Shown here: positions 1 through 7,866 of the stretch, piece by piece
Layout: the number at the start of each line of letters is the position of its first letter
Position numbering within the stretch: the first letter of the stretch is position 1
DNA from: Thalassiosira profunda
Lineage: Eukaryota > Bacillariophyta > Thalassiosirophyceae > Thalassiosirales > Thalassiosiraceae
Direction of reading: 5' to 3'
Assembly (NCBI GenBank): GCA_036939355.1
Contig: JALLAP010000424.1
Coordinates: 1 to 13,098, forward strand
Length of the DNA stretch: 13,098 bases
Program-made: the position numbers and the translations under genes
The notes under the pieces: model-generated
Seen by the model: the letters and a program-made list of their open reading frames with translations, nothing else
What the model was told of the DNA's origin: nothing
Databases searched by the model: none

Positions 1-438
1 CCTACAACGATCGATGTTTAGAGAGAAAGTCAGAGGTTCCCGGGAACGCTCAGGAGGGTGCTAGAGTGCTAACAAATTTTGCCTTGCCCCGGTTTCCGAG
101 AGCTGGGCCTTTGCAATGAATTAACGTGTAAATATGCATCATACCACAAAGAGTAAGCGATATGATCTGTAACGTCGCGGCGCCTCGTCCTCTCTCGGGT
201 GGCCGACAGGGTCCACAAAAAAGGCCGCTCTCTAGAAAAGGGGCTGAGGTAAGGGTCGGGTTCTGCTTCAGGGTTAGGGTTGGGGTTTGCTCCATCAACA
301 CCACACACCACCCAACTCATAACAACGAACAAGCTCGCCCCGACGCCGCTCTCCTCCTCCTGCTCGGAGGGGCCAGGCCCGCCCTCCTGCTATCGCCCGC
401 CGGTCACCTTGGTGCCCCCTCATCGACCGCGCCATACC
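1..438. promoter_or_regulatory. Upstream region and 5' leader of the PrimPol gene
   Basis: No convincing gene is present here; open frames on both strands are short and low-complexity. The right part is presumably promoter and 5' leader of PrimPol. A telomere-like stretch at 271-288 (GGGTTAGGGTTGGGGTTT) has the reverse complement AACCCTAA, which resembles the plant telo-box, an element known upstream of ribosomal-protein and S-phase genes. The PrimPol frame stays open upstream of 439 to about 280 but offers no in-frame ATG, which supports 439 as the start. The transcription start cannot be placed from sequence. Confidence 0.4.
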
Positions 439-2394
439 ATGTCCGACCAATGGACTTGGCGGGAAGGTGCACCGACGAATGCACCGGCGGCGGTGCACAA
501 ACCCAGAAGCAACGGCATCGACCCGTCGTCGTTTCATACGAAGCAACCCGGCAGTGACCAGAATCTGAACACCATTCTCCAATTGGCTGCACAAAATGAG
601 GTGGTGGAGAGGCGCAAACAATATACAACCTCGCACAGGGCAAAGATGCAAGCATACCGCGATGTCACGAGCTTCCGGATCTTTCCGTTGCAGGACATGG
701 CTACTGAGTATTTGGAGGAAATGCAGAGTAATCTGCAAACAGAACATACCAATTACAAGAGGAGAAAGATAAAGCACGGAGATTCTCCACTGTGGTCGAT
801 GGAGCCCCGCATTTTTGCGCTGGAGACGTCAAGTACCGGCAAAAGACGATACATCGTTTCCAATTTGGGGAGATTTATGCAGCACTACTGGCAAGAGAGC
901 GATCCCCGGCGCAGGCATTATTACGAGCTGATCCGCGAGCAGACCCCTTGTCGATTGTACTTTGATCTGGAATACAGCAAAGAGGCAAATCCAAACATTT
1001 CGTCTGACAAAAGCGAGGAGTTGATGACTGAGTTCATCGGGGAGTTATGCAGCGAATTTCAGGCGATTTACGGCATTCAAATGGACAGGACGTGCGTCGT
1101 TGATCTTGACTCATCAACCGACATGAAATTTAGCCGGCATCTCATCGTCCACCTGCCCAAAGGAGAGCTGTTTGCAGACGCCTATGCCGCCGGAGTCTTT
1201 GCAAAAAGATTCGTCGGGAGGCTTGCAGAGGAGCAGGCAACAGGGGTCCTTGCACGCCGACGGGTAGCGTTGGCGCAGCACTTGTTTGTGAACCACCAAG
1301 GCGCAAAGGCAGAGTCAGCTGCTGAATGTTCCACCGTAAATGGACCGACGAGCTCGAGCACGTGCTTCGTGGACCTGGGAGTGTACACTCGGAATAGTGA
1401 GTATGCTGCCTTCAATCTGCTGCAGACTTTGTGAATTGCTCATATCACTAACACCGTGTTGAACAGGGCTCTTCCGCTTAATGGGATCGACGAAATACGG
1501 GAAGAATGCATCCGCTGCGTTGCGAATTGCCGATGCAAACACGTATCCCTTCCCAGATGGGTTCGACAACAGCAAATTTTACCTGAAAGGAGATTCTGTG
1601 AGCAAAGCATGTCCCACCGATGATCGCAACGAGAGACTGCCATCATCTCTGGTGAGCCTGCGGAATATTGATCTGTTGCATTGGCTGTGATTCTTGCTAA
1701 GTCCCACACTTCATCTACGCAGAGCCAGGACCACGAGGCATTTTGTGCTTCGCTGGACTGGGAAATGCACGTGGAGGCCCTGGCAAGGACATTAGTTGTG
1801 CCTGAGAATGCAACTAGAACGGTCGCCCCAATTTTGACTGAACCAAGTGGTAGCGGTGCTGAGTGCAACAAACCGTCTCGCAGATCGTCTGTGTCCCGCC
1901 GTCCAAAATCTTCCACTCGAATCAACTATGGCGCCTCTCCGGTGCCCAAACTTGACTCTTTTATCCTTCGCCAAAGCAATCAAGGAGGCATCCAGGGAGA
2001 GATTCGGACTTGGTCGGTCGAACCTGGTGTGTCAGGCACACACATCATTACGTATCAAATGTGCAAAAATCGGTGGTGCGAGAACATTGGGCGACCTCAC
2101 AAATCCAACAACATCCTCTGGAGAGTCGATGTGGCAAGCCAAGTCTATTGGCAGCAATGCCACGATCCCGAGTGCCAAATGATGAGCTTCCGCGGAACCA
2201 TAAAGCCCTTGCCTGCTGAAGTGGTGGAAGGTGCACGAGATTACTTGCTTGAGCTGCAGATGGCAGAGCTCGATGAAGATGAGATTATCAATGATGCTAG
2301 GAGACGAGAGAAAGGAAGCCAGGAGTTTCCTGACTCGGACCTGGATGAGGAGTTAGGAAGCCTCGACATGTCGCGTTTCACGAGAACCAAATAA
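439..2394 (+). CDS. PRIMPOL: PrimPol, DNA-directed primase-polymerase (AEP superfamily), 3 exons
   Basis: Primase-polymerase that re-primes stalled replication forks in nucleus and mitochondria (family knowledge). Exons are 439-1396, 1467-1651 and 1723-2394, with introns of 70 and 71 bp (GTGAGT..ACAG and GTGAGC..GCAG); the product is 604 aa, against 560 for the human protein. All archaeo-eukaryotic primase catalytic motifs are present: motif I DLEY (D176, E178), motif II SRH (S232-H234) inside KFSRHLIVHLP, and motif III VDLGVY (D312). The first splice joins TRN to RLFRL exactly as the family requires. The C-terminal zinc-finger ligands C500, H507, C527 and C532 (CENIGRPHKSNN, CHDPEC) have the 7/20/5 spacing of human PrimPol. 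An acidic tail (about 580-604) lies where vertebrate PrimPol binds RPA; equivalence is inferred. The ATG at 439 sits in a good context (accATGt). Its 3' end converges on the next gene after 77 bp. Confidence 0.95.
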
Positions 2395-2471
2395 CTGTCA
2401 CAAACCAACCTATTCTATCCAATACTTCTTCTGCGGATCCCCAATAATACAAAGCTGTACACCACCAATCT

Positions 2472-3539
2472 TCAATCGAAATTGATACCCACCGCTTTCA
2501 TCTCGCCCTTCCTAAACATCATTGCCGACTCGAGATCAAACGAAAAGGCGCAAAGACTCTGCAACCAAGTGGCATGCGACGATACTACAATCACCTTCTC
2601 TTCCCTTTCCTGGACCCACCTCAAAAAGGTGTCAGTCCTCACCATAAGATCAATCTTGCTCTGAAAAAGGGGCACCTTCGCTCTTCCATTGAGGTCTGTG
2701 ATATCGCTGCCCTCGAGCAACGAAAAGTCAACACCAGGAAACGTCTCTCTCAGCTCCTCTGATGGCGATACAAACTCGCTCTTGTTCCCATTCGCCATTT
2801 CCATGCAATGAGGGTGGCAAACCCAGGGAGTGCCCGACAAGGATGTTTGCACCGTGTGGGTAGGGAACGCGATCAGTGCAGATTGAATGGCGCGGCGGAG
2901 CGGCGATACCACGAAGAGATCCGGATGCAGGCCGGTGTCGTTGTTGAAAAAGGTGGCAGTTCGGCGGGACACGTCGAGCATCTGCCCGCACCCCTTTCCT
3001 GTGAGCATGGGATCCACCGGATACTCGGCATCCGCGTTCGCCGCCTCCCTCGTTGTGCCGTGTGCACGGGCAAAGTCCCTCTCAAAAGCGTTGTGCTGGG
3101 CCTCGCCATGTCGCATGAGTACCAGGATCTTGTCGTAAGATTCACGATCCCGAGCGGCCTCGACAAGGTCCATCTCCCTGGCGGCGACGGGGACGCGCGT
3201 GCGAACCGGGGCTTCGACCACATCTTGTGCATCTATGTACGAACATTCCAAAGCCTTGAAGAGCGCCTCCGAGTGGTCTTCCCAATAGTAGTCGCCATCG
3301 TCGCGCTTCAGATTCAACGCCACGGACGAGAAGTCGGCGACCGGGGCCGTGGCGTAGACGGTGGCGTTGAAGTGGGCCGGCTTGCGATAGTGCTTCCGAG
3401 CAGCGTCGTCTGCATTTGCAATTCGCTCGTTCGCAGCATAGGCGACGGCCGCCGCGGTTCCCTGCGAGCGGGAGTGGATAACGGCGCCGCGTAAGGCTGC
3501 CGCCGGCCGAGGTTGGCTGATGAGGCGGCGGATCAACAT
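2472..3539 (-). CDS. Histidine phosphatase superfamily protein (phosphoglycerate-mutase-like), probably mitochondrial
   Basis: An uninterrupted 355-aa frame. The core begins at about residue 136 with the phosphohistidine motif LMRHGE (R143, H144, E146). It continues with VVSPLRRA (R215 as second phosphate-pocket arginine), E247 in HCMEMANG as likely proton donor, and SSHATW (H322). This full set places it in branch 1 of the histidine phosphatases. The region around the RHG motif, with an insertion of about 30 residues before LTGKG, recalls plant and fungal phosphoglycerate-mutase-like (PMU-type) phosphatases more than glycolytic dPGM, so glycolytic mutase activity should not be assumed and the substrate is unknown. 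The first 40 or so residues (start MLIRRLISQPRPAAALRG) are Arg/Ala-rich with almost no acid, like a mitochondrial presequence; this is inferred. It is divergent from frataxin (200 bp) and convergent with PrimPol. Confidence 0.88.
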   Translation of the reverse strand: MLIRRLISQPRPAAALRGAVIHSRSQGTAAAVAYAANERIANADDAARKHYRKPAHFNATVYATAPVADFSSVALNLKRDDGDYYWEDHSEALFKALECSYIDAQDVVEAPVRTRVPVAAREMDLVEAARDRESYDKILVLMRHGEAQHNAFERDFARAHGTTREAANADAEYPVDPMLTGKGCGQMLDVSRRTATFFNNDTGLHPDLFVVSPLRRAIQSALIAFPTHTVQTSLSGTPWVCHPHCMEMANGNKSEFVSPSEELRETFPGVDFSLLEGSDITDLNGRAKVPLFQSKIDLMVRTDTFLRWVQEREEKVIVVSSHATWLQSLCAFSFDLESAMMFRKGEMKAVGINFD

Positions 3540-3739
3540 GTTGGTGAATTCGTTGCGCGTGTATTAGGAGGAAGCCGCCGACCGACGAGACAGTTCCGTT
3601 CATCGTGTGAAAGATGCGGCAAAATTCGTCTCTGGACTGCACAGAGGAATCAGTATCTACTCGGCGGCTGCCCTCCTCCCTCGCGCGTCCCTCCCCATCC
3701 GTCAAAGGTCTTCGAGCCACCCATTCGTCATCCTGCACC
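3540..3739. promoter_or_regulatory. Shared divergent promoter, phosphatase/frataxin
   Basis: A stretch of 200 bp separates the two start codons, so both core promoters and 5' leaders must lie here or overlap. No TATA box is evident. An ATG at 3614 is in frame with frataxin and open through it; it could give a 42-residue N-terminal extension, but the leader is more plausibly untranslated. Confidence 0.5.
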
Positions 3740-4444
3740 ATGCTGAAGCGAGCTGTCGGCCTACCCCGAGCGTTGTATCGCCAGCGGTGTCAGCGGTTGG
3801 CCGCGGCATCCATCGCTGGCCAAAACGATGTCGCCATCAGCCCCACCGTCGATGGTTGTCGGACTCTCTCGACACATCTTGTGCGGCCTGCCCATCAGTT
3901 GCTGCCGCATCCCCCGCGGCGCTCTGCAATTGCAACGACTGCGTCTCAATCCACATCTCCCGCATCCGGTGCTATCGCATCAAAGGGGTTGCAATCAATA
4001 CTGAATACACGCGATGTGCAAATCAAGACGTTCCGAAACGTCGGCCACTACCACGACGTGGCCGACGACACGCTGCACGCCATCCAGGACGCGGTGGAAG
4101 ATTACATCGAGGACCATTTCGACGCGGCCGAGGCGGGGGACGACATTCCCGAGGTAAACTACGCGAGCGGCGTGCTCACGATGTCTCTGCCACCTCACGG
4201 CACCTGGGTGATCAACAAGCAAACCCCCAACGAGCAATTGTGGTGGTCCTCTCCCCTTTCGGGGCCGCGGAGGTACGAATACGACAAGGAGAAGGAGCGG
4301 TGGGTGTACAGCCGCGTCATCGACGAACAAGGGAGCGACGGGGATTGTGCCAAAGTGGATTATAGCGAGGAAGATACACTTGGGGGCATTCTGAACAAAG
4401 AGTTCGAGGACTTATTTGGTGACAGTTTGGGACTGGAGGGATGA
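3740..4444 (+). CDS. FXN: Frataxin, mitochondrial iron-binding activator of Fe-S cluster assembly
   Basis: Frataxin binds the NFS1-ISCU complex in the mitochondrial matrix and speeds sulfur transfer during Fe-S cluster synthesis (family knowledge). The protein is 234 aa from the ATG at 3740, in one exon. Residues 1-90 form a basic, low-acid targeting region (MLKRAVGLPRALYRQRCQRL). Helix 1 at about 104-128 (YHDVADDTLHAIQDAVEDYI) carries the acidic ridge. The beta-sheet signature follows: GTWVINKQTPNEQLWWSSP and SGPRRYEYD. N159, Q161, W168 and R178 match the spacing of human N146, Q148, W155 and R165, the key partner-contact residues. An in-frame ATG at 3614 would lengthen the protein to 276 aa; I prefer 3740 because the presequence starts cleanly there and its context is CACCATG. 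It ends 45 bp from the convergent protease gene. Confidence 0.97.
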   Translation: MLKRAVGLPRALYRQRCQRLAAASIAGQNDVAISPTVDGCRTLSTHLVRPAHQLLPHPPRRSAIATTASQSTSPASGAIASKGLQSILNTRDVQIKTFRNVGHYHDVADDTLHAIQDAVEDYIEDHFDAAEAGDDIPEVNYASGVLTMSLPPHGTWVINKQTPNEQLWWSSPLSGPRRYEYDKEKERWVYSRVIDEQGSDGDCAKVDYSEEDTLGGILNKEFEDLFGDSLGLEG

Positions 4445-4489
4445 ATTGGCCACTGAGGAAAGCAGTTTAGGCGACGATGACAACCATCA

Positions 4490-5581
4490 CTATTTTGTCT
4501 CTGGCAATTTCTCAAACCAGACCTCATTCGCTGGCAGCCGCAATATCATTCGGTACGTCCGTCGCATGGCATCGAGGCCGAGCAGCACCTGCGGACAAGA
4601 TATCGACGACAAATCACTTGCCATTTCTAATCCAGGCAGCGTCCCAATACAGCATGTCTCTCTGATATTCCCTAACAATTCGCCCCCTATCGATATGTCG
4701 ACATTGCCCGCTGCTCTCGAGAGCTTCATGACCTCACTGTCGATCCCTTGCCCCCTGACTTCGTTGAACGGCGACGACTGCTTTCCTTTTAGTCCCAGAT
4801 CCTCGGCGACGTCGGGGTTTACTATCGAGACGGGCGATCCCGTGTCAATGATCGCCCGCAGATCCTTCCCGTTGATATTGACAGTGAGTGACGGCACTCC
4901 AAAGAAGGATTTTTCCAACGGCACCCGAAATGCATTCTTTTTTGCTTCATCCGGTAGAGATTCCCCATAGTAAAAGATCATCGTGGGCGGGTCGCCGTCG
5001 GTGCCGTACCAGTCAAACTCGACCCCGGCGGGGAAGGAGAGGAAGAAGAAGGCGCCCAGCAGTCCGTCTGCCACCGAAGCGGCCTGGCCCAAATCCAACG
5101 CCGCCGCGGTGAGATTGCGCATGAAAATGGCGTCTCCCTGCCCCTCCGGCATGTCGCCTAGGCTGCAGTCTCCCAATTTCACGATGTCACCCGCCTGGAT
5201 CAACCCTCCCGCCCCTGCAGAGCCTAGCACCGATAAGTCCTCCTTCTTCACGGCGACAGGTAGCTCGAGCTCCTTCGCAAGATCTGCCCGGATGCTATTG
5301 ACATTTGCACCTGTATCCAGCACAAAGTCGATCGATACGTCGCCTCCTTCCTTGGAGACGAGGTGCGGGACTACGAGATTGAGGCAGGCGTAGGGTCCCA
5401 CGTATTTCAGTGGGGCCACCACCCCCACCACTGCCAACTCGTCTTCGTCGGCGTTGGTTGGCTGGGGCGATGTCAACTGGTGAGGATGAATCTGCTGCCT
5501 TCGATGCCGAATCGGCTGAGGCGCGAAGGCCGCCGACGACGCCAGGAAGAGGGCCGGGATTGCAAAGCAGGGCCGCCGCAT
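4490..5581 (-). CDS. Two-lobed DTG aspartic protease with plastid-type leader
   Basis: A 363-aa protein in one exon. Each half carries one aspartic-protease active site: lobe 1 FVLDTGA (D89) with partner motif ADGLLG (171-176), lobe 2 IIDTGS (D246) with VLLGLD (332-337). The DTG plus hydrophobic-hydrophobic-Gly pairing in both halves indicates a complete, probably active, pseudodimeric clan AA protease. The lobes are short and retropepsin-like, without the disulfide pattern of classical secreted pepsins. The N-terminus has a hydrophobic signal peptide ending SSAAFAP (15-21), close to the ASAFAP motif that directs proteins into secondary red plastids, then a basic, acid-free stretch (R25-Q40). 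Plastid location is inferred from this. The frame is open upstream to 5794, but the signal peptide fits a start at 5581. Substrate unknown. No reverse transcriptase or integrase is nearby, so it is a host gene and not a retroelement remnant. Confidence 0.87.
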   Translation of the reverse strand: MRRPCFAIPALFLASSAAFAPQPIRHRRQQIHPHQLTSPQPTNADEDELAVVGVVAPLKYVGPYACLNLVVPHLVSKEGGDVSIDFVLDTGANVNSIRADLAKELELPVAVKKEDLSVLGSAGAGGLIQAGDIVKLGDCSLGDMPEGQGDAIFMRNLTAAALDLGQAASVADGLLGAFFFLSFPAGVEFDWYGTDGDPPTMIFYYGESLPDEAKKNAFRVPLEKSFFGVPSLTVNINGKDLRAIIDTGSPVSIVNPDVAEDLGLKGKQSSPFNEVRGQGIDSEVMKLSRAAGNVDISIGGELLGNIRETCCIGTLPGLEMASDLSSISCPQVLLGLDAMRRTYRMILRLPANEVWFEKLPETK

Positions 5582-5933
5582 GGTGGAGGAGCGCGCGAGA
5601 GGTGAAGGCGGCTGCAGCACCGCGGGCAGGTCGGCCGGCAGGGAATCAAGCAGGAAGAGGAAGAGAGGAAGATGAAACCTGAAAAGTATCTTTTGTCTCT
5701 TTGTGTCAAAAAGATACTTGCAAGATTCTTCCTCTCTTCTCTCTTCCTCACCTTCGCTTCCGCCACGCAAACAACAACCACCAGCCCCGCCCAACTCTGC
5801 ATGCCGATCTTACCGCTCGGCAACAGCCGCCTGCAACCTGCAACCTCGCTCCAGGACGTTCTGCCTGGAACCTCATAATTTCCACACCAGTCCACACACA
5901 CCCGCCCACAGCGCCTCTTGCAACTCCGACACC
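5582..5933. promoter_or_regulatory. Shared divergent promoter, aspartic protease/D-LDH
   Basis: The 352 bp between the divergent start codons contain no credible gene. The centre holds a long imperfect inverted repeat (5652-5748, listed separately). The stretch 5756-5930 is rich in CA and CAACC-type repeats, as expected for an unstructured leader of the D-LDH mRNA. No TATA box is obvious. Confidence 0.5.
5652..5748. repeat. Imperfect inverted repeat (hairpin/cruciform potential)
   Basis: Two nested pairs of arms are visible. The inner arms AAGTATCTTTTG (5684-5695) and CAAAAAGATACTT (5707-5719) are complementary apart from one extra A/T pair position, with an 11-nt loop. The outer arms are a purine tract at 5652-5672 and its near-perfect pyrimidine complement at 5727-5748, differing by one inserted base. 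An internal loop of 11 and 7 nt separates the two helices. It lies between divergent start codons, so it could act as DNA, as a 5'-UTR hairpin, or be a foldback element remnant. No flanking target-site duplication was seen. Confidence 0.75.
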
Positions 5934-7770
5934 ATGGCGCGCGAATGCCTGGACAAGTGTGTCTACCTCGCCCAGCTCTCCGACGCCTTCAAGGATGATC
6001 TGGCCAAGCTGATGATGCCCTTCGACGCCCCGGAGGGCCACGTCTTCATCTCCGAGGGCGATCCCATCAACTCCTTCCTCGTCGTCGAACGCGGCACGCT
6101 CATCCGGACCAAAAAAGTCGCGAGCGTCGGCCGGCGCAATTCCACCCCCGACGATCCTCCCCTCGAGATCGACACCATCGGCCCCTACACCCACAGCGGA
6201 TTGCTCCACGTGGCCGGCCAGCCCAACGAGGAGGTAGCCTTCGCGACCATCGCGGCCGGGAAGGGCGGGGCGACGGTGTACGTCGTGCCCGGCGGCCACT
6301 TCCGGAAGCTGTGCAACGAAAATCCGGCGTACAGCGCCGAGATGATCGAGCAGTTGACCCACGCCCTCAGGTCCTCCACGAAGATTCTGCGGGCGACGCT
6401 GGCGAAGAATCCCGGGGAGCACCGCGAGGAGAAGAACAACGCGAAGAAGACGACGATGAAAGTGTTGTGTTACGATACCACCGCGTGGGTCAAGGAGAAC
6501 TTCGAGCCAATGGGTGAGCCAACATTGCAGAAGCTTTGCAAATTATATGTGCGCTCCCACTCTCATCTCCCCTTGCAGTCCAGAGCTTCAACGAAAAGGA
6601 CGAGGAGTTGACGATCGAGATGGACTACACCCAGGATCGCCTGGGCATGAGCACGGCCAAGTACGCCGCCGGCTACGACGCCGTGTGCCTCTTCGTGAAC
6701 GACACGGCGAATTCGGACACCTTGTGGTCGTTGTCGATGGGCGGGGTCAAATTGATTTTGATGCGGTGCGCGGGATTCGATCGCGTGAACGTCAAGGTCG
6801 CCCACTCGTTTGGCCTGGAGATCGCCCGGGTTCCGGCATACAGGTGAGTGGCTCCAGTGTTCCACTGCTGTATTGTATTGCAACCAGTATGCTCATATCT
6901 TACTTATTCTTCTTGCAATGTTTAGCCCCTACGCGGTGGCAGAGCACGCCATCGCCCTCCTGATGTCGGTCAACCGCCGCATCACCCAAGCAAATGCGAA
7001 GGTGAAAATGGCGGACTTCACCCTCGATTCGTCCCTTTTGGGTGTAGACATTCATGGGAAGAACGTCGGCGTCATGGGAACAGGGAAGATCGGCCAGATT
7101 CTGTGCCGCATCGTTACGGGATTCGGTGAGCAACAATATTCTTTGTGGGACATCAATTGTGTTGATCACCCCGTTAACAGCTCTTTGATGCAGGTGCAAA
7201 CTTGTTAGCGTACGATGTGTTCGAGGCCGATGCGGTGAAGGAAATGGGCGGGAAATATGTTTCGCAGGACGAGATCTACAAGGAGTGCGACATCATTTTC
7301 CTCATGATGCCCCTGCTCCCGGCCACAAAGCATACCATCAACGCAGAGGTTATTCCAAAGCTGAAGAAGGGCGTGATCTTGATCAATACTTCTCGTGGAG
7401 GACTGATCGATACGTCGGCGCTTGTCACTGGACTGCAAACTGGAGTCATTGGCGGATGCGGGCTGGATGTGTACGAGAACGAAGAGGCGTACTTTTTCCA
7501 GGATTGGTCGGGCGAGGCCATCGAAGACCAGACGCTTGTGACGTTGCTGGGCAGCAATCGCGTGGTCATGACGGCGCATCAGGTGAGCCCGTCCTTGCTG
7601 CTTCGTTTTGCCATTGTACGCCTCACCTTTACCCAACCCCTCATGCTCCATTTCCCCAGGCGTTCTTTACGAAAGAGGCTGTATCGAAGATCGTGTCGAC
7701 GACCATTGAGAATGCGAGCAACTTCAGCTCTGGACTGCGAGGAAAGGAGCTTCCCAACAGCGTCAATTAA
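5934..7770 (+). CDS. D-lactate dehydrogenase (LdhA class) with N-terminal cyclic-nucleotide-binding-like domain, 5 exons
   Basis: NAD-dependent reduction of pyruvate to D-lactate. Exons: 5934-6513, 6579-6843, 6926-7125, 7194-7582, 7660-7770; introns 65, 82, 68 and 77 bp, all starting GTGAG; 514 aa. The catalytic half starts near M175 (MKVLCYD) and covers a complete fermentative D-LDH of about 340 aa. It has FVND, RCAGFDRVN, VPAYSPYAVAEHAIALL, Rossmann GTGKIG (G333, G335, G338), AYD after strand 2 (favouring NAD), NTSRGG (R416), YENE (E445) and TAHQAFFT (H477). The Arg-Glu-His spacing of 29 and 61 equals E. coli LdhA. Residues 8-150 read as a CRP/PKA-type cNMP-binding fold: a leading helix (LSDAFKDDLAKLMMPF), GHVFISEGDPINSFLVVERGTL, a glycine-rich turn, and closing helices (FRKLCNENP..., EMIEQLTHAL). 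The phosphate-binding cassette (about 87-106) lacks the usual Glu and Arg, so ligand binding is doubtful. No targeting peptide is seen, so it is probably cytosolic. The start ATG 5934 has context ACACCATGG. Confidence 0.9.
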
Positions 7771-7866
7771 ATTGCGGGCCGGGCGATTTTTGTATCTGTT
7801 GCAAGTGATGTTCAGTTGTGTTGTAACTTAAGAAGATGTGCACAGGATTGCCGACTCTTGTGCTTG

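Noticed and set aside
271..288. Chromosome end or interstitial telomere
   Set aside because: Only about two imperfect units; genes continue on the right and nothing else suggests a telomere.
2808..3494. Long plus-strand open frame opposite the phosphatase gene
   Set aside because: No recognisable domain; it is a shadow of the minus-strand gene, whose motifs are complete.
3614..3739. Longer frataxin from the in-frame ATG at 3614
   Set aside because: The added 42 residues lack presequence character and would fill the short shared promoter; the ATG at 3740 starts a typical mitochondrial leader.
4490..5581. Retroelement protease because of the short DTGA/DTGS lobes
   Set aside because: Two lobes in one chain, an organelle leader, and no reverse transcriptase, integrase, RNase H or LTR nearby. 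It is a host gene.
5703..5933. N-terminal extension of the D-LDH upstream of 5934
   Set aside because: The frame is open but contains no ATG, is low-complexity and includes the hairpin arm. It is most likely 5' UTR.
5934..7770. Recent bacterial transfer or contamination for the LdhA-like gene
   Set aside because: Four spliceosomal introns of the same type as neighbouring genes show a long-resident nuclear gene. An ancient transfer cannot be judged without a tree.
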